DNA of 64,000 nt. Source: Frankia sp. AgB1.9 (GTDB taxonomy: Bacteria > Actinomycetota > Actinomycetes > Frankiales > Frankiaceae). The stretch spans positions 1 through 64,000 of the forward strand of contig NZ_JADWYX010000041.1 of assembly GCF_016786355.1 (NCBI RefSeq). The letters are read 5' to 3'. Position 1 is the first letter of the stretch, and every line of letters starts with the position of its first letter. A program made the position numbers and the translations under genes. This document shows positions 1 to 7,715 of this stretch, in pieces. Under the pieces are notes generated by a model. The model was not told the origin of the DNA. It searched no databases and was given only the letters and a program-made list of their open reading frames with translations.

Positions 1-75
1 GTGTGTGGGGGGGGGGGGCGGGGCGCCCGGGGGGGGGGCGGGCCCCCCCCCCCGGGCCCGGGCCCCCCCGCGGGG
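1..75. repeat. G/C homopolymer low-complexity tract
   Basis: Long runs of G followed by runs of C, with almost no A or T after the first few bases. No plausible protein is encoded. The G-run then C-run arrangement could fold into a hairpin, but a contig end or a poorly resolved assembly position would look the same. I assign no function. Confidence 0.7.
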
Positions 76-80
76 CGCTC

Positions 81-390
81 CGCGTGGTCGGGCGCTGAGC
101 GCCCTCCCCAAGCTTGGACTGGGGCAACGTCGAAATTCGAGGCGTGCGCCTGTCCAGGGTCGGGAGCAACGTCGCGTTCCGCTCGCATCGCGCCGGAGGC
201 GCCCTTCGGGCTACCGCGTGGTCGGGCGCCAGGGCGCCCTCCCCAACCTGGAACCGAGGCTGGCGCCGAAATCCGAGGCGCGCGCCTGTCCAGGGTCGGG
301 AGCAACGTCGCGTTCCGCTCGCATCGCGCCGGAGGCGCCCTTCGGGCTACCGCCGACGAAAACCGGCGGCCGCGCCTATCCAGGGTCGGG
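81..390. repeat. 136-bp GC-rich tandem repeat, two copies plus a partial third
   Basis: Positions 148-217 and 284-353 are identical over 70 bp, and the shared CGCGTGGTCGGGCGC block at 81-95 recurs at 215-229. This gives a unit of about 134-136 bp present twice. A shortened third copy of the CCAGGGTCGGGA segment starts near 377. All three forward frames are open across it, which is expected for sequence this GC-rich and does not indicate a gene. It looks like an intergenic repeat family; whether it recurs elsewhere in the genome cannot be seen here. From 391 to 616 I see nothing except the ribosome binding site of the next gene. Confidence 0.85.
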
Positions 391-616
391 AACGGGTTCG
401 GGATTCGCTTAAAGCGCTTTTCGGGGTGGCCGTGGGGGTTGATGGCGGGGCGGTCGCCAAAATTGGGGTGGGTGCGGTGGGTCACCAGGCGAGCGCGGTG
501 GGGGGTGCAGGTGCGATCATGCGTGTCCAAAGCGCCTGGGGGGTGACTGTCGCCGTCGCCCTGACCACGCGCCGGCGGCCGCGCGGCCGCGCCGGCCGAG
601 GCCGAGAGGATCGCCT

Positions 617-1264
617 GTGAGCAGTCCGGTCATCCCGCGGGTGGAGCGCGTGCTCACCCGGGGGGACTTCAGCCTGGACGGGCAGACCGTCAAGGTCGAC
701 AACAACGTGTGGCTGCTGGGCGACGACGCCGAGGTGCTGGTCATCGACGCGGCGCACGACCCGGCGGTGATCGTCGCCGCGGTCGACGGCCGGCGGGTCA
801 ACGGCATCATCGCGACCCACGGGCACAACGACCACATCAACGCCGCCGTCGAGCTCGCGGACCTCGTCGACGCGCCGATAGCGCTGCACCGGGCCGACCA
901 TCTGCTCTGGGAGTCGGTCTACCCGGCCCGGCGGCCGGACCGGGCCCTGGTCGACGGCGCGCCGATCCCGGTGCCCGGCGGGACGCTGCACGTGCTCCAC
1001 ACGCCGGGACACTCCCCCGGCGGGGTGTGCCTGTTCGGGTTGTTCGCCACCGGGCCGACGCTGTTCAGCGGCGACACCCTGATGCGCGGCGGGCCGGGTG
1101 GCACCGGCTGGTCGTACTCGGACTTCCCGACGATCCTGATGTCGATTCGCGAGCGGCTGTTCACCCTGCCCGCCGACACGATCGTGCATCCCGGGCACGG
1201 CGACGACACCTGGATCGGCGTCGAGGCCCACGACTACGACGCCTGGGTGGCCCGCGGCCACTGA
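617..1264 (+). CDS. MBL-fold metallo-hydrolase
   Basis: A 215-residue metallo-beta-lactamase-fold hydrolase of the glyoxalase II-like type, probably cytoplasmic because no signal peptide is visible. The metal-binding set is complete: THGHNDH at residues 67-73 (H68, H70, D72, H73), H132 in HTPGHS, D153 in SGDT and H194 in HPGHGDD. The start is GTG at 617, with a GAGAGGA ribosome binding site 6 bases upstream. Family members hydrolyse thioesters such as S-lactoylglutathione; in actinobacteria the thiol is usually mycothiol. A mycothiol thioester substrate is an inference from the host group. It stands alone, facing the thioesterase gene that follows. Confidence 0.85.
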   Translation: MSSPVIPRVERVLTRGDFSLDGQTVKVDNNVWLLGDDAEVLVIDAAHDPAVIVAAVDGRRVNGIIATHGHNDHINAAVELADLVDAPIALHRADHLLWESVYPARRPDRALVDGAPIPVPGGTLHVLHTPGHSPGGVCLFGLFATGPTLFSGDTLMRGGPGGTGWSYSDFPTILMSIRERLFTLPADTIVHPGHGDDTWIGVEAHDYDAWVARGH

Positions 1265-1289
1265 GACCAGCCGGTCACCGAGCCAGCGC

Positions 1290-1322
1290 GGCGCCGGCCT
1301 GGCGCCGGCCTGGCGCCGGCCT
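1290..1322. repeat. Three tandem copies of an 11-bp GC repeat
   Basis: GGCGCCGGCCT is repeated three times without interruption (1290, 1301, 1312) in the space between two convergent genes. Each unit contains the palindrome GGCGCC, so the transcript could fold. It may serve as a terminator for either gene, but there is no T tract. Confidence 0.6.
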
Positions 1323-1356
1323 AGGACGCCGCGGGCGGCTCAGCGTTGACGACCGC

Positions 1357-1953
1357 TCAGGGGTTGACGGTGTAGTCGCCGATGTGGGTGATCAGGCTCG
1401 GGTCGCGGCCGATCGCGTCGATCTCCGCGGAGCGCCCGTTCTCGGTGAAGTGCTCCAGGCCGACCTGGACGAACAACGCCCGGGCCCGCACGGCGACCGG
1501 CCCGTCCGGCGCGCCCAGGTGCCCCTGCCCGCTGGCGTACAGCTTGCGGCCGGCGACCGCGTCGGCCCGGGAGGTCAGGTAGAGCCTGGTGCCGACGGGG
1601 ACCGGACGGCGGAAGTCGGTCTCCAGCCGGGCGGTCACGCAGCTCATCCGGGTCAGGTGGCCGAGCATCCCGAGGATCTCGTCGAGCGCGGACGCCAGCA
1701 GCCCGCCGTGCGCGAGACCGGGCGCGCCCTGGTGGTCCTCGGTGACGTCGAACGTCGCGGTGAGGTCGCAGCCCTCGCCCACGACGATCCGCATGTGCAG
1801 GCCGTGCGGCTGGCCCGGACCGCAGCCGAAACAGTTCGCGTAGTGCGTCGGCAGCACGAAGCCGGGCGCCGGCGCGTCCGGGTGGCGGGTCGGCGTGACC
1901 GCGTCAGGCGGGATCTCGGTGCGATAGGCCGTCACCCGCCGGACGATATCCAA
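1357..1953 (-). CDS. PaaI-family hotdog thioesterase
   Basis: A 198-residue single-hotdog acyl-CoA thioesterase. The YANCFGCGPGQPHGLHM stretch near residue 40 matches the NCFGCG-x-x-N-P-x-GL signature of the PaaI/4HBT group, and GAPGLAHGGLLASALDEILG (about residue 85) is the HGG-containing hotdog helix with the conserved acidic residue. It would hydrolyse acyl- or aryl-CoA esters in the cytoplasm, fitting the acyl-CoA enzymes throughout this window, but the substrate cannot be read from sequence. It is the most downstream minus-strand gene here, 114 bp after the LapA-like gene. Confidence 0.8.
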   Translation of the reverse strand: MDIVRRVTAYRTEIPPDAVTPTRHPDAPAPGFVLPTHYANCFGCGPGQPHGLHMRIVVGEGCDLTATFDVTEDHQGAPGLAHGGLLASALDEILGMLGHLTRMSCVTARLETDFRRPVPVGTRLYLTSRADAVAGRKLYASGQGHLGAPDGPVAVRARALFVQVGLEHFTENGRSAEIDAIGRDPSLITHIGDYTVNP

Positions 1954-2067
1954 GCGACCGGCGCAGCGAGACGCAGCGCGGCCAACGTCTCACCCGGCGC
2001 GTCCGGTCGGGCCGGCGCCGGCCCGCGGGCCGAGCCAGCCCACGGGCCGAGCCGGCCCGGCGAGCTG

Positions 2068-2478
2068 TCAGCCCTCGAGCCGCCGCTTGGCGGACCTCAG
2101 CCTGCGGCGCAACGGGATCTGCGCGATCACGCCGATCAGGAGCCCGACGACGAGACCGGCGCCGGACGCGATGGTCAGCGCCGCGGCGACCGACATGGAC
2201 CTGCGGCTCCCGAACAGCCAGATCGGGACGGTCTGGCTGTTCTTCGCGACGAAAAGCACCACCAGGATCGCCACGATCAGGATCAGGACGGTGACCGCGT
2301 AGACCACCCAGCTGACCCCGCCCTGGCCGCGGCGCTGCTTGCCGGGCGGCTGGCTGCGCGGCGGCTGGCCGGGCGGACCGGCCTGCGTCGGCCCGCTCGG
2401 CGCGGTCGGCGCCGGGATCTGCCCCGGCGCGGGGTTGACGTATCCGTAGCTACCGGCGGGCTGCCCTGGCGCGGTCAT
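2068..2478 (-). CDS. LapA-domain (DUF1049) membrane protein
   Basis: The open frame extends upstream to 2670, but the ATG at 2478, with an AGGGGGAG ribosome binding site upstream, is the better start. That gives 136 residues. The N-terminal third is rich in Pro, Gly and Gln and probably disordered. Two hydrophobic segments follow (SWVVYAVTVLILIVAILVVLFVA and AAALTIASGAGLVVGLLIGVIA, each a membrane span) and then a basic tail RRRLRSAKRRLEG. This is the lipopolysaccharide assembly protein A domain layout, common in actinobacteria although they lack LPS. The role is unknown, and its place after a P450 gene may be accidental. Confidence 0.75.
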   Translation of the reverse strand: MTAPGQPAGSYGYVNPAPGQIPAPTAPSGPTQAGPPGQPPRSQPPGKQRRGQGGVSWVVYAVTVLILIVAILVVLFVAKNSQTVPIWLFGSRRSMSVAAALTIASGAGLVVGLLIGVIAQIPLRRRLRSAKRRLEG

Positions 2479-2636
2479 ACCTGACCCACTCCCCCTGCGA
2501 CGTGGCACATGCTGCGTTACACAGTCTAGATCTACAGCGCACCAAAAGACCCGCTCAGCGCGCCGTGGGCCTGGTCGGACAGTCTGCTCCGCCGGCGGAC
2601 GGCGCCGCGCGCGAGGGTGCCCGGCGGCCCCCGTCG

Positions 2637-3866
2637 TCAGCTGCCGGCGCCCGGCCGGGGCTCGTCCCACCGGACGGGCATGTGCGTGACGCCGCTGACG
2701 AAGTTCGACCGGAGCAGCTCGACCGGTCCGTCGAGGCGCAGGTGCGGCATCCTCGTGATGATCTCGGTGAGGATCAGTCGCAGTTCGAGGCGGGCCAGGT
2801 TCGCGCCGAGGCAGAAATGCGGGCCGCCGCCCCCGAACGTCACATGGTCGTTGGGGGTGCGGTCGACGTCGAACGTGAACGGATCGGGAAACACGTCCTC
2901 GTCACGGTTGGCCGAGGGGTACCACAGCACGACCCAGTCGCCGGCTCGGATCGTCCGGCCACGCAGCTCGACGTCACGTGTCGCCGTCCGGCGGAAGTAC
3001 TGGATCGGGGTGGACCACCGCAGGATCTCCTCGACGGCGGTCGCCATGCGTTCACTGCTGTGGTCCGCGCGCAGCTTCGCGAGCTGCTCGGGGTTCTCCA
3101 GCAGTGCGCGCATCCCGTGCGCGGTCGCGTTCCGGGTCGTCTCGTTGCCCGCGACGATCAGCAGGACGAAGAACATCCCGAACTCGGCGTCGGTCAGACC
3201 GTCGTCCACGACCGCGGCCTGGGTCAGCCTGGTGACGATGTCGTCCGCGGGGTCACGCAGCCGGTCCGCGCGCAGGCTCTGGCCGTAGCCGATGAGCCCG
3301 GCGGAGGCGCGCATCCCCGCCTCCCGGTCGCCGACGTTGGGGTCGTCGACGCCGGTCATGGCGTTTCCCCACGCGAACATCTGGCGGCGGTCGCGCTCGG
3401 GCACTCCGACGAGCTCGCAGATGGCCTGGAGCGGCAGCTCGGCCGCGATCTCGTCGACGAAGTCGGCCCTGCCTCGCGCGATCACGTTGTCCACGATCAG
3501 GCGCGCCTTGAGCCGCAGGTGATCCTCCAACAGGCCCAGGACGCGGGGAGTGAAGCCGCGGCTGACGATGCGCCGGTGCCGCGCATGCCGCTCGGGGCCG
3601 AGGCCGGGGAGCATCTCCAACATCGCCGCGCCCTGGAAAGGGTCCTGGTCGACGTCGATGAGCGTGAAGCCGCGGGTCACGGTGAAGGTGTCGACGTCAC
3701 GGTTGGCCAGCTGGATGTCCGCGTGCCTGGTCAGAGACCAGAACCCCTTGCCGTCGGCGTCGACGGTCCAGTGCACCGGGTCCTGCGCGCGCAGCCGAGT
3801 CAGCACGTCATGCTGCGCCATCGCCTGGAACGTTTCCGGGTTCAGGTCATAGGTCTCGACAGTCAC
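2637..3866 (-). CDS. Cytochrome P450, CYP124/125/142-like
   Basis: A 409-residue soluble P450 mono-oxygenase. The I-helix oxygen-binding motif AGNETT is at 239-244, the ExxR pair is E280/R283 in EEILRW, and the haem loop FGGGGPHFCLG places the axial thiolate at C352. The PIQYFRRTATRDVEL segment after ExxR and the C-terminal SNFVSGVTHMPVRW strand resemble the mycobacterial sterol and branched-lipid hydroxylases CYP124, CYP125 and CYP142; this is resemblance from memory, not an alignment. No ferredoxin or reductase gene is adjacent, so electrons must come from elsewhere. The TetR gene lies 24 bp upstream on the same strand, so the two are probably co-transcribed. Confidence 0.9.
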   Translation of the reverse strand: MTVETYDLNPETFQAMAQHDVLTRLRAQDPVHWTVDADGKGFWSLTRHADIQLANRDVDTFTVTRGFTLIDVDQDPFQGAAMLEMLPGLGPERHARHRRIVSRGFTPRVLGLLEDHLRLKARLIVDNVIARGRADFVDEIAAELPLQAICELVGVPERDRRQMFAWGNAMTGVDDPNVGDREAGMRASAGLIGYGQSLRADRLRDPADDIVTRLTQAAVVDDGLTDAEFGMFFVLLIVAGNETTRNATAHGMRALLENPEQLAKLRADHSSERMATAVEEILRWSTPIQYFRRTATRDVELRGRTIRAGDWVVLWYPSANRDEDVFPDPFTFDVDRTPNDHVTFGGGGPHFCLGANLARLELRLILTEIITRMPHLRLDGPVELLRSNFVSGVTHMPVRWDEPRPGAGS

Positions 3867-3890
3867 GGCTGCTCTCCTCGTCGTCGAGCC

Positions 3891-4643
3891 TCATGCGTCG
3901 CGGTCGGCGGTCGGGGGGATGAGGCTGGTCAGGACGGCCGCGACGGCACGCTCGATGGCCAGCCGGTCCACCTGGTCCGGCGCTGCCGCCCGTTCGAGCG
4001 CCAGGCCGTTCCGTAGGGCGATCATGATGAGGGCCAGCGTGTCGAGATCGACGACGGCCGAGAGGCCGAGAGCGTGAAGCCGCTCGGCCAGCAGCGCGAC
4101 GACTGCCTCCTGGTGCGCGCGCCGATGGGGCGCCCAGGCCTCCTGAATCCGAGAATCACGGCTTGCCTGCGCGGCGAACTCGACCATCAGGCGCTGGCCT
4201 CGGTCGTCGCTGACCAGGTAGTCGCCCATCAGCTCGATGCCACGGGCCTGCACCCGGTCCCGGTCGGTGCGGTCAGGGTCGGTTCGGTCAGGGTCGGTGC
4301 CGTCGGGGTCGGTCGCCGAGGTGACGCCACCGCGCACGGCCGCCGCCTGCTCGGCCATGTGAGCGCCGACGAGCTCCGCGAACAGCTGCTGTTTCGAGCC
4401 GAAGTTCGAGTAGACGGCCCCCTTGGTGAAACCGGCGACGCGCGCGACGTCGTCGAGCCGGCTTTCGCCGTAGCCCCGCTCGGCGAACACGCTGGCCGCC
4501 GCCGCCAGCAGGCGCCGGCGCACCTCCGCCCGCGGCGCCCGCGGCGTCGGACCCGCCGGGTCGACCGCCGTCCCCGCCGGGGCCGACCTCGCCGACGCGG
4601 CGGCTCCCCCCGACTCGAACGCGTCCGTTCCAGGATCACCCAC
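3891..4643 (-). CDS. TetR-family regulator with acidic pentapeptide insert
   Basis: A 250-residue TetR-type repressor. After a low-complexity N-terminus of about 35 residues, the HTH domain reads LLAAAASVFAERGYGESRLDDVARVAGFTKGAVYSNFGSKQQLF (about 45-88). Between the first helices and the ligand domain is a repeat of TDPDR-like pentapeptides, encoded by four 15-bp DNA units at 4256-4315; this insert is unusual for the family. The gene is followed after 24 bp by the P450 gene. Two palindromes 14-46 bp upstream of its start are the likely operators, implying autorepression plus control of the divergent gene at 4872. The ligand is unknown. Confidence 0.85.
   Translation of the reverse strand: MGDPGTDAFESGGAAASARSAPAGTAVDPAGPTPRAPRAEVRRRLLAAAASVFAERGYGESRLDDVARVAGFTKGAVYSNFGSKQQLFAELVGAHMAEQAAAVRGGVTSATDPDGTDPDRTDPDRTDRDRVQARGIELMGDYLVSDDRGQRLMVEFAAQASRDSRIQEAWAPHRRAHQEAVVALLAERLHALGLSAVVDLDTLALIMIALRNGLALERAAAPDQVDRLAIERAVAAVLTSLIPPTADRDA
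4256..4315 (-). repeat. 15-bp tandem repeat inside the tetR coding sequence
   Basis: Four consecutive 15-bp units start at 4256, 4271, 4286 and 4301. The middle two differ at only one position, and the outer two are diverged. In frame they give the pentapeptide series DPDGT, DPDRT, DPDRT, DRDRV. Because the unit is a multiple of three, copy number could change without breaking the frame. Confidence 0.8.
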
Positions 4644-4656
4644 ACGGTCAGCCTAC

Positions 4657-4689
4657 GATACCGACGGGTATCCGATACCAGCGGGTATC
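4657..4689. promoter_or_regulatory. Two tandem palindromic operators
   Basis: GATACC-N4-GGTATC occurs twice, at 4657-4672 and 4674-4689, with starts 17 bp apart. Each has perfect 6-bp arms. They lie 14 bp upstream of the tetR start (4643) and 183 bp upstream of the divergent gene at 4872. This is the usual size and placement of a TetR operator pair; assignment to the protein at 3891-4643 is inferred from position. Confidence 0.8.
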
Positions 4690-4816
4690 GGATTGGCGGG
4701 CCCGAGGGGCTTCGATCCCCGGGCCGGCACACGCGGCACGCAGCCGCTCGACCGCGCGCCGGTGGTCCATCTCTTGACCCAGCCAGAGCGGCCGAGCATC
4801 CTACGACTGGCCGCAT

Positions 4817-4843
4817 ACATACACATTTTGCGATCTTGTATGT
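4817..4843. promoter_or_regulatory. Inverted repeat ahead of the 4872 gene
   Basis: ACATACA (4817-4823) and TGTATGT (4837-4843) are perfect 7-bp inverted arms separated by 13 bases, in an AT-rich patch that is unusual for this DNA. The patch ends 29 bp before the ATG at 4872. It may be a second, different operator or overlap the promoter of the hydrolase/membrane-protein pair. Confidence 0.5.
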
Positions 4844-4871
4844 TATTTCGTCGATCACCGCGGGAGATCCG

Positions 4872-5780
4872 ATGACGACCTTGCAGGTGCGGCGGGTGCC
4901 CTTCGACTTCGACGGTGACGTCCCGTTCCTGTGGAACCCGGAGAACCCCGAGTTCTCGATGAGCGCGAACGCGACGGGCATCATCGCGATCGCGTTCGAG
5001 AAGTACATCGTCGCCGCGGTGAAGGAGGCGATCCCGCTGATCACCGACGCCGACGTCGCCGCCGAGGCTGACGCGTTCCTGCGCCAGGAGGCGCAGCACG
5101 CCCGGGCCCACCGCCAGCACATGAGGGCGCTGACCCGGACCTACCCGGGGCTGCAGGACACCGTCGACGCCGCGATGGCGCTCTACGACGAGCTGCTCGC
5201 GTCGAAGCCGCTGAAGTTCCACCTCGCGTACATCGCCGACCTGGAGTCGGCCTTCACCCCGACGTTCAAGCTGTTCCTCGACCACGAGGACCGGCTGTTC
5301 GCGCCCGGCGACGACCGGGTCGCGTCACTGTTCCTGTGGCACTTCACCGAAGAGGTCGAACACCGGAGCTCCGGCCTGCTCATCTACCGGGAGTTCGGTG
5401 GCGAGGCCTACCGGCTGCGCGCCCTGCCCTCAGTGCTGCTGCACATCAACCGGCTGCTCAAGGTCATCGCGGCGGGGATCAACGAGCACGTCCCGTTCGA
5501 GGACCGCAAGGTCGACGCGCGCGTGCTGGTCCCGGCCGAGGGAGTGCGCGCGAAGCTGCCGTCGCGCCGCCGTGGAAACCCGGCCCCGAGCTCGGGCGGG
5601 GGACTCGAATTCATCCCCAAGGCCGAACGCCGCGCCGCCGCTCGCCGCGTGCTGCGCGCCCAGCTGCCGGGGCACGACCCCGAGCACCAGCCGCTGCCGG
5701 TCTTCGTCGACACCTGGCTGGGCCGCTACGAAGACGGCGCCCCCGTAGCCAGCTGGTACTCCGCCACCAAAACGGCCTGA
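4872..5780 (+). CDS. Predicted metal-dependent hydrolase (PF10118-type, ferritin-like)
   Basis: A 302-residue protein of the COG3687/PF10118 family. The helical core carries repeated acidic-His motifs that probably bind a di-metal centre: EAQHARAHRQH near residue 80, DLESAF near 125 and WHFTEEVEHRSSG near 157. The ATG at 4872 follows a GGGAG site; the upstream open frame is antisense to the regulator and is rejected. The membrane-protein gene starts 9 bp downstream, so the two are one transcription unit. No substrate is known for this family; the ferritin-like arrangement would suit oxidation or hydroxylation of a lipid as well as hydrolysis. Confidence 0.75.
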   Translation: MTTLQVRRVPFDFDGDVPFLWNPENPEFSMSANATGIIAIAFEKYIVAAVKEAIPLITDADVAAEADAFLRQEAQHARAHRQHMRALTRTYPGLQDTVDAAMALYDELLASKPLKFHLAYIADLESAFTPTFKLFLDHEDRLFAPGDDRVASLFLWHFTEEVEHRSSGLLIYREFGGEAYRLRALPSVLLHINRLLKVIAAGINEHVPFEDRKVDARVLVPAEGVRAKLPSRRRGNPAPSSGGGLEFIPKAERRAAARRVLRAQLPGHDPEHQPLPVFVDTWLGRYEDGAPVASWYSATKTA

Positions 5781-5789
5781 GGACAGCGG

Positions 5790-6962
5790 ATGGCCGCCGA
5801 CTGCAGCCCGACCTTCGAACATCTGGCCAGGAAGATCGGGAGCTTCTCCTGCGCCTCGGTCGAACCCGTGGTCCACTTACGCGACCCGTTCGGCCTGGCC
5901 AACTGGACCCTTCCCGTCGTCGAGGCCCTGCTGATCGCCGGCGCGGTCCTCGCCCTGGTCCACGCCGTCCGGCGCTGGCGCCGCCACGGCGACCCGTCGA
6001 ACCTGGCGGTCTGGTTCGGGGCGATCGTCTACCTCGCCGTCACCGAGCCGACCCTGTTCTTCTCCCGGTCACTCGGCCTGCCCGACACCATGCACGACCT
6101 GTTCGCCCACAACGTCTTCACCGTCCAGCTGGTGGACGACCGCATCCCCCTCTACATCGTCGCGCTGTACGCGGCCCTGACGTCGCTGGCGTACGAGATC
6201 GTCCGGTCGCTCGGCGGTTTCCGCCGCAACGTGTTCCTCGGCGCGATCTGTGTCGGGTTCGTCCACCATCTGTTCTACGAGATCTTCGACCAGCTCGGGC
6301 CCCAGCTGCGCTGGTGGATCTGGAACTACGACCTGTCCCTCAACCAGCCGAGACTCGCCTCGGTGCCGATGACCAGCGTGTTCATCTTCGCCGCGCTCGG
6401 TCCCGCCGCCCTCACCCTGCTCGCGCGGCTGTTCGTGGGACGCAGGGCCGACCGGGGCGAGCGCGTCGGTGGCTGGAGCCTCACCTGGCGCACGCTCGCG
6501 TCGGGTGTGCTCGTCCCGCCGCTGATCGCCGTCGGCAGCCTGCCGTCCTCGGTCGTGGGCGACGACAACAACGGCGCCCAGGCCGTCGTGATGTGGCTGT
6601 GTGTCGCGGCCTTCGCGGTCGTCGCCGTGCCCGTCCTCTACCAGCAGTGGCGGGCCGCCCGAGCCGACCGGTCCGCCTCGGCCCCGGCCGCCGAGCGCCC
6701 CTGGTTCGCCGTCGGCTACGGCAGCCTGTTCCTGGTGGTCTTCGTCGTGCTGTGGACGACCGCGCTGCCCGCCTACCAGTCGGCCACCGACGGCGTCACC
6801 GCCGACGGCACCCCGATCGGGAGCCTGCCCTACGCGATCGGATGCCTGGTGGCCGCGGCCGCGGTGCTGGCCGGGGTGGCAACGGCGTCGTCCCTTTCCT
6901 GGGCCAGCCGGCCGTCGGGGGCGGAGGTCACCGAACCGGCGCCGCAGGCGAGCTCGGCCTGA
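5790..6962 (+). CDS. Multi-pass membrane protein of unknown function
   Basis: 390 residues with about eight or nine hydrophobic spans, including VVEALLIAGAVLALVHAV (about 42-60), the LAVWFGAIVYLAVTEPTLFF region, MTSVFIFAALGPAALTLLARLF and LFLVVFVVLWTTALPAY. Histidines, acidic and aromatic residues cluster in or next to spans (FVHHLFYEIFDQLG, RWWIWNYDLSLNQP), which could bind a metal or haem. I do not recognise the family. The gene begins 9 bp after the metal-dependent hydrolase and is probably co-expressed with it, so it may anchor, supply substrate to or exchange electrons with that enzyme. Its last 35 bp overlap the convergent tetR gene. Confidence 0.7.
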   Translation: MAADCSPTFEHLARKIGSFSCASVEPVVHLRDPFGLANWTLPVVEALLIAGAVLALVHAVRRWRRHGDPSNLAVWFGAIVYLAVTEPTLFFSRSLGLPDTMHDLFAHNVFTVQLVDDRIPLYIVALYAALTSLAYEIVRSLGGFRRNVFLGAICVGFVHHLFYEIFDQLGPQLRWWIWNYDLSLNQPRLASVPMTSVFIFAALGPAALTLLARLFVGRRADRGERVGGWSLTWRTLASGVLVPPLIAVGSLPSSVVGDDNNGAQAVVMWLCVAAFAVVAVPVLYQQWRAARADRSASAPAAERPWFAVGYGSLFLVVFVVLWTTALPAYQSATDGVTADGTPIGSLPYAIGCLVAAAAVLAGVATASSLSWASRPSGAEVTEPAPQASSA

Positions 6963-7650
6963 CCGGCCCGCCCGCCATGGCCACCGCGGGCCCGATCCAG
7001 CGTTCCAGGTAGTCGCGCAGCTCCTGACCGGTGCGGGGCGGGTCCGGCGGGTCGATGGTCATCGACTGGAGCAGGCGCAGCATGAGCTCGATCAGCTCGT
7101 CGAGCCGGTGGTCGTCGTAGCCCGCCGCCGCCCAGTCGACCGTCGAGCGGCCGAACAGCTCCTTCCCGAACTCCATCGCCACGGTCGAGGTGACGCCGCG
7201 GGTGAACACACCGGGGCGGCCGGCCGCGAGCAGCAGGGTGAGGTGCGGGTTGCCGGGCAGCCAGTCGATCGCCGTCGCGAGCGCCTCGACGACCCAGTCC
7301 ACCGGCCGGGTGACGGCGCGCAGGTGGCGGATGAGGTCGTCGACGAACGACCCGACGGCGGCCTGGCCGACGGCGGCGAACAGCTCGTCGGTGCTGGGGT
7401 AGTAGCGGTACACGGTCTGGCGGATGACGCCGAGCTCGGTGGCGACGTCATGCAGCGTGAACGCCGCGGCGCCGTTGCGGTCGACGCACCGCATCGCCGC
7501 CTCGATGATCCGGCTGCGCGCCTCGTGCTCGTCCGCGGGCGGCGAGCCCGCCCAGCCTCGCCGCCTCGCCATGGCCTGATCCCTCGCGCGTCGAGCCTGC
7601 ATCCGTTCCGCCGCCAACCTATAGGCGCGCACCGGACCGCAGGAGATCAC
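6928..7650 (-). CDS. TetR-family regulator
   Basis: A TetR-type repressor of 240 residues from the GTG at 7650, or 214 from the ATG at 7572 (MARRRGW). Both starts have a fair ribosome binding site (GAGGAA and GAGGGA), so the choice is open; the shorter form is closer to normal length. The HTH is SRIIEAAMRCVDRNGAAAFTLHDVATELGVIRQTVYRYYPSTDELF. The C-terminal ligand domain is not assignable. It is convergent with and overlaps the membrane-protein gene, and follows a hairpin that probably ends the amidohydrolase operon upstream. No palindromic operator was recognised near it. Confidence 0.85.
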   Translation of the reverse strand: MISCGPVRAYRLAAERMQARRARDQAMARRRGWAGSPPADEHEARSRIIEAAMRCVDRNGAAAFTLHDVATELGVIRQTVYRYYPSTDELFAAVGQAAVGSFVDDLIRHLRAVTRPVDWVVEALATAIDWLPGNPHLTLLLAAGRPGVFTRGVTSTVAMEFGKELFGRSTVDWAAAGYDDHRLDELIELMLRLLQSMTIDPPDPPRTGQELRDYLERWIGPAVAMAGGPVRPSSPAAPVR

Positions 7651-7660
7651 CGCGGTTCCT

Positions 7661-7690
7661 CCCCGCCCGCGCTCCTGGCGACGGGCGGGG
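7661..7690 (-). terminator. Hairpin after the amidohydrolase gene
   Basis: CCCCGCCCG (7661-7669) pairs with CGGGCGGGG (7682-7690), a perfect 9-bp GC stem with a 12-base loop, 26 bp past the amidohydrolase stop at 7716. There is no T tract, as is common for actinobacterial terminators. Confidence 0.6.
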
Positions 7691-7715
7691 ACCTCCTACC
7701 GTGGGCCGCGTCCGG

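Noticed and set aside
1..620. Three overlapping long plus-strand open frames at the left edge
   Set aside because: They run through homopolymer and tandem repeats, are rich in Arg/Gly/Pro/Ala and have no recognisable domain; GC-rich DNA has few stops.
709..2484. A 591-codon plus-strand frame
   Set aside because: It overlaps the MBL hydrolase in another frame and is antisense to the thioesterase and LapA genes; its translation is Arg/Gly-rich noise.
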